Positions 1 through 11,243 of a DNA stretch of 64,000 nt are shown here, piece after piece. The notes under the pieces were generated by a model, which saw only the letters and a list, made by a program, of their open reading frames with translations, was not told where the DNA came from and did no database searches. The DNA is taken from positions 11,519,997-11,583,996 of the forward strand of contig NC_012871.2 of the NCBI RefSeq assembly GCF_000003195.3, read 5' to 3'. The first letter of the stretch is position 1; each line of letters begins with the position of its first letter. The stretch comes from Sorghum bicolor (taxonomy: Eukaryota > Streptophyta > Magnoliopsida > Poales > Poaceae). Position numbers and translations under genes: made by a program.

Positions 1-384
1 TGGATCAGGTGTTCCCCGTGAGGTTTCGGGAAGGTATGTTGGAAAATGAAGAGGTCATTGTCCACTCCACCTGCTTGATAGGCAAGGCAGAAGTCTCTCG
101 CCCAAGCACTACTCCGATTTCATCAGGACTTAATCTAGTCTATCTGTGGTGTCCATTGGGGGCACCGCTCGTAAAGGAGATAGGTATGAAGTTGCCCTCG
201 GGATGTTGCCTCCCCGTAGAGCTTTGAGCTTGCTATATCACCGTAGCTTCCAGCACATCTCGTAGGTCCTTGTGAATGGTATTTCCCTTGTTGCTCGAGA
301 GTTCAGGAGCCGTTTGCTTAATCCTGGTTGCTACAACGATGGGATCCACAGCCGTCCCTTGGAAATCTGAGGCCTTGTATGAGA
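1..384. other. Unassigned sequence with a short minus-strand open stretch
   Basis: The minus strand is open for about 70 codons at 233-445, and the sequence below it reads coding-like in several frames but with stops. I do not recognise a family. It lies directly downstream, in minus orientation, of the hAT-derived fragment at 385-855, so it could be a decayed continuation of that gene or an unrelated insertion. Confidence 0.25.
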
Positions 385-855
385 CTAAGAAATGAGGCCT
401 ACTAGCATAGAAAATAGGACTATAAGATGTACAAAATAATATCATGTATTACATTGCAATAAGATATGTCAAGAATGGTACCTATGTTGCATAATCTTTA
501 CTTGAATAGCATCATTCTTTCGGTGTTTTTGCAAATGAAATCTTCAATCATATGCTCTCTAGCGTCCATAGAAGGATTCAAGTCATCACTATTACTTATT
601 TCATCACTATTAATTATTGACCATCTGAGTATTTATGTTGTCAGCAAGAGCTTCCTCAACTTCAATATTATTTTCTAGAGGATTTATAGGATCATAGTCA
701 ACATTCTTTGTTTTTTCTTACGCTTTTGTCACCCTGATTCAAATTTTATAGACCAATTTGCAAAATACATAACTAGAATCTTTGAATACAATTCCTCTAG
801 AGACGAAAAGATCGAAAGAACAAAATTAGAGAGAAAGTACCGGGAGAGAAAGGTA
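385..855 (-). pseudogene. hAT-derived (ZMYM1/TTF-finger-like) 5' gene fragment, copy A
   Basis: On the minus strand an ATG at 770-768 opens a frame with KFESG, an in-frame TGA, then QKRKKK. This resembles the basic N-terminus of plant TTF-type zinc-finger hAT transposase relatives (ZMYM1-like). An acidic, Asp/Glu/Asn-rich stretch follows with further stops. The zinc-finger and catalytic parts are not visible. A second copy lies at 11660-12335 and has the TGA at the same codon, so the break predates the duplication. The family call rests on a short motif and is an inference. Confidence 0.4.
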
Positions 856-1083
856 GAATTAAATTAGAGAGAAATTAGCTAGTTTGGTCCTAGTAAAATA
901 GTTGTTAGTTGGGTGGTTTTCAGCTTCCAATTAGCTAATCTAGACCTGGCTTGTTTGGATTCAATGAGGTAATTATTACTGACTGCTAACTATTAGCTCA
1001 TTAGATTCAAGCAGGGCCTAACACATCTGCTAAGTTTAAGTCAAGAGCTTACAGCAAGTCAGACTCATAGATATATGGAGACA

Positions 1084-3385
1084 CGTACATTATGTGTAAT
1101 ATAATTGTAACATCTTGATGTGAATTTTGAACTACACTTTACCAGCACTTTGTCAAATGCAAAAATGGTCTATATATGAAATGTAGATCTTGATGAGTGG
1201 AGTAATATTGGTATTCATGAGTTTTCCATTTGAGGCCATCCATGGTTTTGAAAATTAGCGTTTCGCTATGAATTCTTTCAAATTTTAAAATTGAGTGGTC
1301 CAAACTTTTTCAAATGAAAATGTGACCATTTGAGGCCATCCAGGGCTCGGTCAAAGTGTGTGTTTGTGAAACCCACTATTTTGACTTTGGTCAAACTTAG
1401 TCAAATGATCCATCTGAGTACTTCAAATGGAAAACTTTTGAATACCAAGTTGTTAGATCTCATCAAGACCTACATTTCATACATGTATCATATTTTCATC
1501 TGGATAAATTTGATCGAGTCCCAGGCACATGTTTTCAAATTCGAAGACGGGCTTTGGTCAAACTTGGTCAAACGACGGAGAAAATGACTTGGAATGAAAA
1601 TCTGTTGAATACCAAGTTGTTAGAGCTCATCAATATCCAAACTTTTTATATAGACCATTTTTCCGTTTGGAAAAGTTTATGTAAAGAATACTCACCAAAT
1701 CTTGAGTCTCACACAAACTATATGAAACTATACGTGGAAAGTGTGGATTTTGAACTACACTTTGCTAGCACTTTGTCAAATGCAAAAATTATCTATATAT
1801 GAAATGTAGATCTTGATGATTAGAGCAATATTGGTATTCATGAATTTTCCATTTGAGGCCATCCATGGTTCTGAAAATTAGTGTTTCGCTATGAACTCTT
1901 TCAAATTTTAAAATAGTGTAGACCAAACTTTTTCAAATGAAAATGTGACCATTAGAGAAAATGTAGGTCTTGATGAGTGGATCAAACTTTTTATTCATGA
2001 GTTTTCCATTTGAGGCCATCCAGGGCTCGGTCAAAGTGTGTTTGTGAAACCCACTATTTTGACTTTGGTCAAACTTGGTCAAATGACCCATCTGAGTACT
2101 TCAAATGGAAAACTTTTGAATACCAAGTTGTTAGATCTCATCAAGACCTACATTTCATACATGGATCATATTTTCATCTGGATAAATTTGATCCAGTCCC
2201 AGGCACATGTTTTCAAATTCGAAGACGGGCTTTGGTCAAACTTGGTCAAACGACGAAGAAAATGACTTGGAATGAAAATCTTTTGAATACCAAGTTGTTA
2301 GAGCTCATCAATATCCAAACTTTTTATATAGACCATTTTTCCATTTGGAAAAGTTTATGTAAACAATACTCACCAAATGCTGAATCTCATACAAACTATA
2401 TGAAACTATACGTGGGAAGTGTGGATTTTGAACTACACTTTGCCAGCACTTTGTCAAATGCAAAAATGGTCTATATATGAAATGTAGATCTTGATGAGTG
2501 GAGCAATATTGGTATTCATGAGTTTTCCATTTGAGGCCATCCATGGTTCTGAAAATTAGCGTTTCGCTATGAATTCTTTCAAATTTTAAAATTGAGTGGT
2601 CCAAACTTTTTCAAATGAAAATGTGACCATTAGAGAAAACGTAGGTCTTGATGAGTGGAACAAACTTTGTATTCATGAGTTTTCTATTTGACGCCATCCA
2701 TGGCTCGGTCAAAGTGTGTGTTTGTGAAACCCACTATTTTGACTTTGGTCAAACTGGTCAAATGACGCATCTGAGTACTTCAAATGGAAAACTTTTGAAT
2801 ACCAAGTTGTTAGATCTCATCAAGACCTACATTTCATACATGGATCATATTTTCATCTGGATAAATTTGATCGAGTCCCAGGCACATGTTTTCAAATTTG
2901 AAGACGGGCTTTGGTCAAACTTGGTCAAACGACGAAGAAAATGACTTGGAATGAAAATCTTTTGAATACCAAGTTGTTAGAGCTCATCAATATCCAAACT
3001 TTTTTATATAGACCATTTTTCCATTTGGAAAAGTTTACGTAAACAATACTCACCAAATCTTGAGTCTCACACAAACTATATGAAATTATACGTGGGAAGT
3101 GTGGATTTTGAACTACACTTTGCCAGCACTTTGTCAAATGCAAAAATGGTCTATATATAAAATGTAGATCTTGATGAGTGGAGCAATATTGGTATTCATG
3201 AGTTTTCCATTTGAGGCCATCCATGGTTCTGAAAATTAGCGCTTCGCTATGAATTATTTAAAATTTTAAAATTGAGTGGTCCAAACTTTTTCAAATGAAA
3301 ATGTGACCATTAGAGAAAATGTAGATCTTGATGAGTGGAACAAACTTTGTATTCATGAGTTTTCCATTTGAGGCCATCCAGGGTT
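1084..3385. repeat. Tandem array, about 680-bp unit, roughly 3.3 copies
   Basis: The anchor tgaggccatcca recurs at 1331, 2011, 2689 (as tgacgccatcca) and 3369, giving periods of 680, 678 and 680 bp. Each unit contains paired GGTCAAACTTGGTCAAA-like motifs, an AAATGGAAAACTTTTGAATA block, and a second internal anchor followed by ctgaaaattagcg. The first copy is incomplete at its left edge. Many short ORFs occur in it and recur unit by unit, so they follow the repeat rather than coding selection. Similar blocks are familiar to me from large grass CACTA elements, but no TIR links this array to one here. Confidence 0.75.
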
Positions 3386-3790
3386 CCAAAATCCATCTTA
3401 CAACTTTTGTAAATTTAAATCTCAAATTTATACAATCAATGTCGCGCATTTGTATAATTATTATTAAAGAAACAAAAGTTTAATGTCCGAATGACCCAAA
3501 AACCAATTATCTGTCTAAAGCCAAACATTTTTTTAAAATTTAATTGGCCATTATATTTTTGCATTATCACAATATTCATTATGAATAACATTTATTTTAA
3601 ATAATATGAAATATTTGAAAAACAATTATGTTAAGAATTTTTATACTGAAGAGTAGAGCAGAATAAAATTAATGTGTATTTTTTATCAATTTTATCAGAT
3701 TTATTTAATTTATAATGCATTTAACAATGTAAAGGGAAAATAAAAAAGGGAAAACCAACTTATGGCGCCTGAACTGGCGCCATAATTTGG
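3386..3790. other. AT-rich stretch without recognisable gene
   Basis: Long A/T runs separate the tandem array from the CACTA element. Near its end is a short palindrome (ggcgcc, a spacer, ggcgcc at about 3765-3783) that may belong to the decayed left end of the CACTA element. I see no ORF or TIR. Confidence 0.5.
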
Positions 3791-3797
3791 TGAAATA

Positions 3798-3985
3798 CCT
3801 TTAGTCCCGGGTTGAGCCACAGCCCGGGACTAAAGGGTCTTTAGCCCCGGTTTCAGGCCGGAACCGGGACTAAAGGTCCTGAAACCGGGACTAAAGGTAT
3901 AAACCTTTAGTCCCGGTTCCAGCTGGAACCGGGGCTAAAGATCCTTTAGTCCCGGGCTGTGGCTCGGCGCGGGACTAAAGGTGCC
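3798..3985. repeat. Left subterminal repeats of the CACTA element
   Basis: There are about six direct or inverted copies of TTTAGTCCCGG or its G/C variant, some paired as short hairpins such as the one around 3905-3935. In En/Spm elements such repeats are binding sites for the element-encoded regulatory protein. They also fold and commonly seed small RNAs. Confidence 0.75.
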
Positions 3986-3990
3986 CTGCC

Positions 3991-3998
3991 CTATAAAG
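3991..3998 (+). promoter_or_regulatory. TATA box of the CACTA transcription unit
   Basis: CTATAAAG lies inside gccCTATAAAGGGCAGAGCCC just inside the left subterminal repeats. A C/T-rich leader (cttctttcttcttcttctcc) follows 15-30 bp later, as expected for a plant transcription start. It points right, toward the element's exons. Confidence 0.6.
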
Positions 3999-4500
3999 GG
4001 CAGAGCCCTTCTTTCTTCTTCTTCTCCGCGCCATCGTCGATCTTGCCCTAACCGCCGCCGCGCCGCTCCGTCTTCTTCGTCCAACGTCGCGCCGCCGTCG
4101 TCGTCGTCCTTGCTCGGCGCTGTCAACCCAACTCTAAGCGCCACCCCGAGCACCACCCCGCCGTACTCCCTCTCTCTCTTTCTTGTTTGTGCGCGCCTCT
4201 CCCTCTCTCTTCGTTTGCGCGCGCCCGCCGCCTCGCGAGCCCGCGAGCTCGCCCGCCGCCGCCACGCGCGGGCGCGCCCTCGGCGCCCGACAACGCCCGC
4301 CGACAGGGGGCAGTGGCGCGCGGGCCTTACGCCGTCGGCCGCGCGGCCGCGCGCAGCCCCACCGGCGGCCGAGCCCCCGCGAGCGCGCCGGCCGCTAACT
4401 AAGACAGAGAAAGAAAAAAATAAAGCAAAAAAAAAAGAAAGAAAAAGGAAGAATAAATTAAAGAAAAAGGAAAGAAAAAAGTGAAAACTTATATATAGAA
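3999..4500 (+). other. GC-rich leader of the CACTA unit, then A-rich tract
   Basis: About 400 bp of Pro/Arg/Ala-codon-rich, CpG-rich sequence is open in several frames on both strands, followed by an A-rich purine tract (4400-4490). The overlapping ORFs reflect composition, and none resembles a protein. I read this as untranslated leader of the transposon. Confidence 0.5.
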
Positions 4501-4563
4501 AAAAGAGAAAGAGAAAAATATGAAAAATTAGATAATAATAAAAGTGTTTACATATGTTAATTA

Positions 4564-4795
4564 GGCCTTGTTTAGTTCGCAAAAATTTTTAAGAGTCCCC
4601 GTCACATTAAATCTTTGGTTCCATGCATGGATTATTAAATATAGACGAAAATAAAAACTAATTACACAGTTTATCTGTAATTTGTGAGATAAATCTTTTA
4701 AGCCTAGTTATTACGTGATTGGACAATGTTTATCAAATAAAAACGAAAGTGCTACAGTAGCTAAACACCAAAATTTTTGGGAACTAAATAATACC
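4564..4795. mobile_element. Tourist-like MITE (PIF/Harbinger type), nested in the CACTA element
   Basis: The left end is GGCCTTGTTTAGTT, and the right end is a decayed complement (gaactaaataatacc). It is flanked on both sides by TTA, the target-site duplication expected for Tourist/PIF elements (4561-4563 and 4796-4798). The interior matches four other copies in this window in blocks such as gattggacaatgtttatcaaat and gtgctacagtag. Confidence 0.8.
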
Positions 4796-4904
4796 TTAAT
4801 ATATGTATAATTGAAAAAACACACACACATGTACACACACTTGATCATCCCCGGCCGATGCGGGCGTGCGCGCGCCCACACACACCAGGCCAATGTTCTT
4901 TGAA

Positions 4905-5475
4905 TCAATTAGTGATGTTCTATAGTGTATTTAGTGATGTTTACGTAATATATATACGATGTTCTTTAAATTTTTTTCTTTGTTACATGTTTTTATTTTT
5001 TTTCTTATGCTTTGCTCTAGTTATTATTTGTATTACATTATATATTTATTTATTTTCATGTATATCAAAGTACCAATTTCTTATAAATCTAGAATATTGC
5101 CTCTGCTCAAATTCATAAATATATATATATATTTATTTTCATGTATATTATAGTACCAATTTCATATTTATTTTTACGTAATATATATACAATGTTCTTT
5201 AATGTAATTAGTGATGTTCTATGGTGTATTTAGTTTTTTCACGTAATATATATTTGATGTTCTATAACATATGATGTTCACATAGTATACATATAGTGTC
5301 CTGTGATGTATTTAGTGATGTTCACACAATATATATGCGATGTGATGTTCTATAATTTATTTAGTGATGTTCTATGGTGTATTTAGTAATGTTCACTTAC
5401 TATTAGTGGTACAATTAGTGCTATAATTAGTGGTACAATTAGTGGTATAAATTAGTGGTACAATTATGATATATT
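4905..5475. repeat. Short degenerate tandem repeats in CACTA interior
   Basis: A phrase like gatgttctatggtgtatttag with variants recurs about eight times between 4910 and 5400, interleaved with acgtaatatatat. From 5400 a 12-13-bp phrase (attagtggtacaa) repeats about five times. No coding frame is evident. Confidence 0.65.
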
Positions 5476-5498
5476 TAATTGTTAGCAAATGATATACT

Positions 5499-5565
5499 CT
5501 AAACCCTAAACCTAAGCCCTAAGACCTAAACCCTAAACCCTAACCCCTAAACCCTAAACCCTAGT
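5499..5565 (+). repeat. Interstitial telomere-like repeats (CCCTAAA)n, degenerate
   Basis: Eight or so copies of aaaccctaa and one-base variants run head to tail, the C-rich strand of the plant telomere repeat TTTAGGG. The tract ends about 20 bp before the splice acceptor of the CACTA gene's first recognisable coding exon (5589). The same motif is known in plants as the telo-box, a binding site for Myb-like telomere-binding and Polycomb-recruiting proteins. Whether it acts so here is unknown. Confidence 0.75.
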
Positions 5566-5588
5566 TTTATATATTGCTTCCTTGTCAG

Positions 5589-7393
5589 GTATACACAGTA
5601 GTGCTAGTAGTCATGTGTCACATATTTCTACAGAAATGGCCGATCCGAGAGAACACGAAGAGGAAATGATGAACCTGATCTGCGGTCCCACTGAAGAAGT
5701 TTATCCCGATGATCGCGAAGGCAATGAGAACCCTGAGGGCATCGATGACTGCTCTCAGTATTTGGTCGACCCGAATGAGCAAGACAATGCTGGCCAGCAG
5801 GTCTGTAATATGGCAGTCTCCTTTGTTTTTACAGATATAATTCGAAATAATATCTTGTATTAAATTGTCTTGTTTCTTTCTACATAGCCCTCTGGCTCGA
5901 CGACAACCACGGGGACCAGCCGGAGAGTATGAGGCCTAAAGAAGCCTATGGAGGGCCGGTTAGTAATCTCAGAATTCTAGGAAGCAACAAGCAAGCCACT
6001 TGGACCCCATTCAAGGGCCTTCGTCTACCACTTAGGGTACCTTGTCCGGGATAGGATCCCGATCAGTGTCCGTGAATGGAAGGAGAACAAGAAACACCCA
6101 GAAATCAGTTATGTCTCTAGACGTGACAAGGAGCTACTCTGGGGTGACGTCTTGCAACATTTCACACTGGAGACAAACGATGAATAGTTGAAGGAAAGAG
6201 TCCGAGATTGGTCTATGAAAAAGATGGCCCCAATGTTCCAGGGCTATAAGAAGTGTCTATATCAAGACTACATCAAGAAAAACATGACTCCAGATTTCAA
6301 CTCTCTGAACTATGCGAAGCTACGGCCGTTTTGGGACGACTTTGTACGGTTCAGATGTCCGAAGAGGCTCAGCAACGGGTGAGAAAGAACCAAGAGAATG
6401 CCTGGCGCAAGTCCTACCACCATACGATGGGATCAGGTGGCTACCAAACCGCCGTTCCTAAGTGGGAAAAGGCCGAAAAAGAGTTAATCGACAGGGGGTT
6501 GGTGCCCGAATCCCTCGAGTGGCCTGAGCGCGCGAAGCACTGGTTTTTCTCACGGAGGCTCACTGGACCTTGAGACCGGAAAGGTCGTGTATGGGGAACG
6601 CATCCAAGCTGTTGCGGAAAGATTCCATCAAGCTCGCTCCATCGCTCAATGTGGAGAATGGCAGCCGAATAGAGATAAAGATGAGTTGACATTCGCCCTG
6701 GGGAACCCTGAGCACGGTGGACGGTCGAGAGGCTATGGCACCGTGTCGTGGGAGCATGCCTTCCCTGCTGATAGGGAAACTTATAGAAGCTGCCAGAGAA
6801 AGAAGGAAGAGGACTGGGAACGGATACGCAGATTGAAGGAAGGACTCATAAAGACCTAAGAAGTGGCTCAACGGGCCCTTGAGCGGGAGAAAGCACTGAA
6901 GGCCACAATGGATGAGAAAATCCAAAAGACCGTGGAGGAAGCTGTAACTTCCCGCCTCCAAAGCTTGTCACAGCCACCGGCCGCCAACATCAGCCCTTGC
7001 TCAGCTCATCTAAATAGCAGTTGTGCTTCTACGGAGGCGCCTGCGAGGCAAGTTGATGACGTAGGGCTGCGATTCCCGGTGGATGACGTCACCGCTCCGT
7101 TGACATCTTGTGAGCTCCATATTCCGGAGGGCGGTGGCACAGTAAAGGTGGCTACCGGTGTCGTATCTCCTATCGACCCCACCAAGACACCAAGGATCCA
7201 CTCTGTCCCAATACCAGCCGGATATGCTTGTGTCTCGGTGGATAGTGGTCAGAGGCCGTGAAAATGTGCCTCTCGATATCGAAGGCGGTGATGGAAAGAA
7301 GACACTTGGTGAAGCGGAGAAGACATTCATATGTTGGAGGAAACGGTACATCATTATTCCTGGGGTGCCTCCGCCACAACCGAACCCTAGCAG
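5589..7393 (+). pseudogene. CACTA second-gene N-terminal part (Transposase_24, Ptta/En/Spm type), broken
   Basis: The first exon (5589-5800, acceptor ttccttgtcag, ATG at 5636) encodes an acidic N-terminus. A 5801-5887 intron follows, then a long exon to 7393 (donor CAG|gtgcgg). The long exon reads in shifting frames: a motif like RDRIPISVREWKENK near 6050, DYIKKNMTPDFNSLNYAKLR near 6265-6330, then a charged coil ending in EEAVTSRLQSLSQ near 6930-6975. This order fits the Ptta/En/Spm plant transposase family (PF03004). Breaks seen: TAG at 6185-6187, a frame change near 6350-6365, another near 6545-6575, TAA at 6857-6859, and a frame change near 7250. It cannot give a full-length protein. Confidence 0.75.
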
Positions 7394-7498
7394 GTGCGGA
7401 TTATTGTGGACGCTACTGCTTTTTCTATAATTATATACTGTATCAAATTACATTTAGTCATGTATACATATACCTTATTTGTTTTTCTTCAAATCCAG

Positions 7499-9552
7499 GG
7501 CCTCCCCCCACCGAAGTCCGTCTGTCCATTCACCGCATGACCATAGTGCCGTGGGACACGACGACGACGACGACGTACAAGAGAAGGCCGCATCCCCACC
7601 ACCGGCCGCCGCATCTCCTCCACGAAGGAATCCAACGCCGCCCGCGGCCGAATCTCCTCCACAACAACAAGCTCCACCTGCGTCGCTGCCTCCGCCAATG
7701 CCGACAACGGCCGCCGCCTCATCGGCACTGGCTGGTGCTGCATCGAGGAGGAAGAGGTCGTCTACCGAGACACAGAGATCACTCCAACCACCTGCGGCAA
7801 AGAGGAAAGCTTTGAACACGAAGATCCCGAAGACGACCAAGCTTCCATATGAGAAGACCGATGAGGAAGTGCTTGCTGCAAGCAAAGCAGAAGTCAAAGC
7901 ATTCTTTGAAAAATGCAAAGCTAATAGAAAAGCAGAGCAAGAGCCGCCATACCTAATGTATCCTCGTTCAAAGCTACGTCAAGTGGTGCAGAAAATTACA
8001 GACGCGAACCGTGCTGCGAGTAAACAACCAGGGTTAACAATATCAGATTACGACTGTACTGTCCTAAAGAAAATCAAGGCAGACAAAAGAAAAGTCCAGC
8101 AAAGAGTTGCACAGCTCGGCGAACAAGCGCAACAATCAGTTCAGCCACTAGTGGTTGCGAATGAGTACGGTTCAAACGCCAACTTGCTGGCTAATGTGGA
8201 CTTAGATGAACTCGGGAATTGGATGGAAGAAACTGGGCTGCCCCTAGAAGCACTTCTAGGGCATATCGATGCGCCAATCCACGGAGGTGTCGATGACTAT
8301 CAGAGTCGGTACATTTACGGCAGGAGTATGTGCCACCCTGAGAAGGTACGAGGACTTGGTACACAAATATTCAAGCTGCACGAGTACTACTTGAGAGTCA
8401 GCTCAAAACATAAGGAAGAAGAATTGATTGCCGTCCGAGTCCGCGACCGACACTACTTCCGTGGAGATGACGTCATATGGATAAATTTTAGTGAAGTACA
8501 CCAACTTCTCCATATGAATGCTCTCGACAAATCTCTCATGAGCTGCTACTGTCTGTAAGTGCTTCTTCCTTTCAATCATTAATCCCATTATAGCATATGT
8601 ATGTATTCATAATAACTACGCTCACGATGTGCAGACACATGATGAGAGAACAAAGATTGAAAAAAGACAATCGAATTGGTTTCATCAATCCATATGTCGT
8701 GTACAAGGACACTAAAACTAAAGATCCATTGAATCTGAAGCCTAAGGAAATGGAGAAGAACCTTCGGAGGTTCTTTTATAACCAAAGGCATACGGAGAAG
8801 ATACTCTTCCCTTACAATATGGGGTAAGTGTTGTGTTATATCATGTCTTAGTTAATCCGGCATTAAGATATACATATATAAGTTGACTCTAAACAAATGC
8901 AGAGATCATTGGATACTCATTGAGATTAAGATCATGGAACAAAAAATACATGTGTGGGACTCAATGAAAAAAGACCTGGCACTCTATCAAGACATAATAG
9001 ACATGATCCAGAGGTAAGTATATATCATACTTTAAATATCGATGTGTGCTCCTTTACTTTATTATGCTAGCTATACCAAATCAACGACCGTCTTATTGGG
9101 CAGGGCTTGGGCTTGGCTACAACAAAAATATCGTACGGATCTAAATGTGTCACTTCCTCCTCCTGTTCTACTCCCTTGGGTGCCCACGCAGCCGTTTGGA
9201 ACGAATCTATGTTGATACTATGTTTGTGAATTTATGCGGTGCACCCTATTTAAACCTGCTCAAAGTGTTCTAAAAGTAAGTAACATGCATGTGTATACAG
9301 TAAATTCATATCTTATTTATTTGCTGGAACTAAATAGATTTTATGTATATTAATATCTTTTTTAACTAATGCAAATGGAAGGAGTGGAATATGAAAGATA
9401 AAGTGTTCAAGTACACATTACTCATTGGAGTCCAGGAGACGATCGCCGGATTTATCAACGATCATGTCATTCCGGAAGACGGCGAGTTCCACTTATACCC
9501 GCAGGGCTTCAAGCCCGTTCCAAACAAGGACGAACACTTGTATGAGCTTTGA
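7499..9552 (+). pseudogene. CACTA second-gene C-terminal part: Ulp1-type (C48) cysteine protease, broken
   Basis: Exons with clean GT-AG borders are 7499-8554, 8635-8823, 8903-9013, 9104-9275 and 9382-9552. The first has a Pro/Ala/Arg linker, a Lys-rich segment and a long conserved C-terminal block. The Ulp1 core follows: catalytic His in DHW (8907-8909), Asp in VWDSM (8958-8960), oxyanion Gln in QPFGTNLC (9189-9191) and Cys at 9210-9212. The codon after the Cys, normally Gly, is TGA (9213-9215). The frame then continues with YYVCEF and ends in FINDHVIPEDGEFH and a natural-looking stop at 9550-9552. The SUMO-protease-like domain is a known companion of plant CACTA genes. Here it is truncated inside its active site. 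Confidence 0.8.
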
Positions 9553-9867
9553 GTGGGCGGGCAAACATTATGTAATCATTAACCGGTGGCAGCACACTTG
9601 ATTATTACTTGTACATAATATTGTTATTGTAAATGTAATGTGTATGTACGTATGTGTATAGCTATATAATATATATAGATATATATATTATACGGATAAT
9701 ATATATATGTAGTTTCATACTTTATTTGTGTGCAATAATGACGCTCTCGTATAGGTGCAACGTATACGGATAATAGCGGCGTATACGAATAAATTGGAGA
9801 ACATATACAATTGAAAATCAAAATCAATAAAGAAATAAAAAAGAAAAAGAAAAAGAAAAAGAAAAAA

Positions 9868-10120
9868 CTTTAGTCCGTAATACCAACCGGAACTAAAAGG
9901 GGTGGCCAGGGGTGGCGCCACGTCACTGCCTTGCGCCCCCTGTAGTCCCGGTTGGTATTACCAACCGGGACTAAATGTCCCCATTTAGTCCCGGGCCGTT
10001 GAGCCAGGACTAAAGGTGGAACTTTTAGTCCCGATCCCTTAGTCCCGGCTCGCCACCCGGGACTACAAGTGGTTTTCGACCGGGACAATAGGCCGGTCCT
10101 GTACCTGTACCAGTGTAGTA
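9868..10120. repeat. Right subterminal repeats and TIR of the CACTA element
   Basis: Inverted and direct TTTAGTCC / GGGACTAAA copies run to about 10075. A non-repetitive terminal block (accgggacaataggccggtcc) follows, and the TIR ends at 10120 with A in place of the expected G. The base after the end is G, and no left TSD can be compared. Confidence 0.7.
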
Positions 10121-10958
10121 GTCCGTCTGATCTCTTGGGATCGGAGCCTGAGAGCTCCTTCACAAAATCAAATCCAACACGCACATAAAATAACCTAGTA
10201 CCGAATTTCACATCGAGTCCAAAACAAAATCACATATATGCTTCCTCTATTCTCTGAAACAAAATCGATACAAATTTATAGAGCTCGCGGTGGAAGGGCC
10301 CTGCTGGTGCGAAGCGCCTTGGCGACCATAGGCTACTATGGCCCCACTTCATCGGATCTGAGAAAGAAATCAAAGAGCGATTTCGCCACATCTAAGGAAG
10401 AAACGAAGGAACGTGCATCAAAATCATGAGAAAAGAAAGTGGTTAGGGAAAAGAAGAACAACAAAAAAAAAACCACCGTAGACACCACATTCACCTCTAG
10501 CTGATGTAGCGAGGCCGGCCGGCCTGGAAATAAGAGATTTTCGAAAGGGGCACTGGGCTCGGTGTCTCAGCAGCCGCCGCTGCCGGAGGCAAACTCGATG
10601 AACAGTCGACCCATGGCCTGAAAGGCTCCAGATCTTAATCTCGTTAAAGTTCTTCCTTTGGCTCCTCTCGCCAACGTACAAGTGAGGCTCCCTTAGTGAG
10701 ATGAATGTGAGAGCCAAAGAGAGAAAAAGGGAGGCCAACGTGTGGCTCAGAAGTCAGGAGTGCTCACCGGCTCAATATATTATTGAATGAATGAATGCCT
10801 GTTTGAGGGGCTCGGCTCCAGTGGACAGATGCGAGTTTTGTAGGGTGCCGGCGGACTCCACGAGGATAGGTTATTCACAGCTGTATAGGACACGTAGGTT
10901 TTGTGTATGCTAGGAGTGTTGCTCTTTTTATCAACAAAAGCTTCGTTGCTCATATATA
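10121..10958. other. No recognisable gene
   Basis: Mixed-composition sequence with a minus-strand ORF of about 100 codons (10424-10738) that resembles nothing I know and starts and ends without supporting splice or initiation signals. It is probably old repeat flanking the CACTA element. Confidence 0.4.
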
Positions 10959-11209
10959 CTCTCTCTAATCTGAAAAAAAATCAATTTTAACATAGTGCTA
11001 TATATGGTTTAGTATTTCAAGTTCAATCGACTATAAATAAAAATATCAATATTTATGATATCAAATAGATATCATTAAATTCACTACAAAATATATTTTA
11101 ATAATAAATTATTTTAGAGCCGTAAATACGAATAGTATTTACTACAGAATTTGGTCAAACGTGAATTACCTTTGGCAGCAGGTAAGTATTCTTTTCTGGA
11201 TAGAGAGAA
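10959..11209. mobile_element. Degenerate Stowaway-like MITE
   Basis: The sequence begins after TA with ctctctctaatctga and ends ttttctggatagagagaa before TA. The ends are imperfect inverted repeats, the size is about 250 bp and the interior is AT-rich. These fit Stowaway/Tc1-mariner MITEs but the TIR is weak. Confidence 0.45.
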
Positions 11210-11243
11210 TATTTATTAATTACAATCGGATTATAGACATCTA

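Larger units (their letters stand above)
3791..10120 (+). mobile_element. Decayed autonomous-type CACTA (En/Spm) transposon, TTTAGTCCCGG family
   Basis: Both ends carry arrays of TTTAGTCCCGG / CCGGGACTAAAG subterminal repeats in both orientations (about 3800-3985 and 9868-10075). The right end reads CCAGTGTAGTA at 10110-10120, which matches the CACTA TIR (CACTACACTGG reversed) except for the terminal base. No left CACTA terminus is visible, so the left end is truncated or mutated. The interior has a TATA box, a GC-rich leader, a nested Tourist MITE, and exons of the Transposase_24 plus Ulp1-protease gene. I found no tnp2/TNPD transposase ORF, so it could not move by itself even if intact. Confidence 0.8.

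Noticed and set aside
1330..3224. Related ORFs (FKWKTFEYQ-type) recurring on both strands
   Set aside because: They recur with the 680-bp repeat period and differ in length by frameshift. They are products of the array rather than genes.
3935..4582. Overlapping ORFs of 70-215 codons on both strands in GC-rich DNA
   Set aside because: Low-complexity Pro/Arg/Ala or Phe/Leu translations in several frames at once. Position just after the CACTA TATA box indicates leader sequence.
7258..7918. His/Arg-rich and Asp/Ala-rich ORFs opposite or out of frame with the CACTA exon
   Set aside because: Shadows of the Pro/Ala-rich linker of the Ulp1-containing exon. Only one frame continues into the conserved domain.
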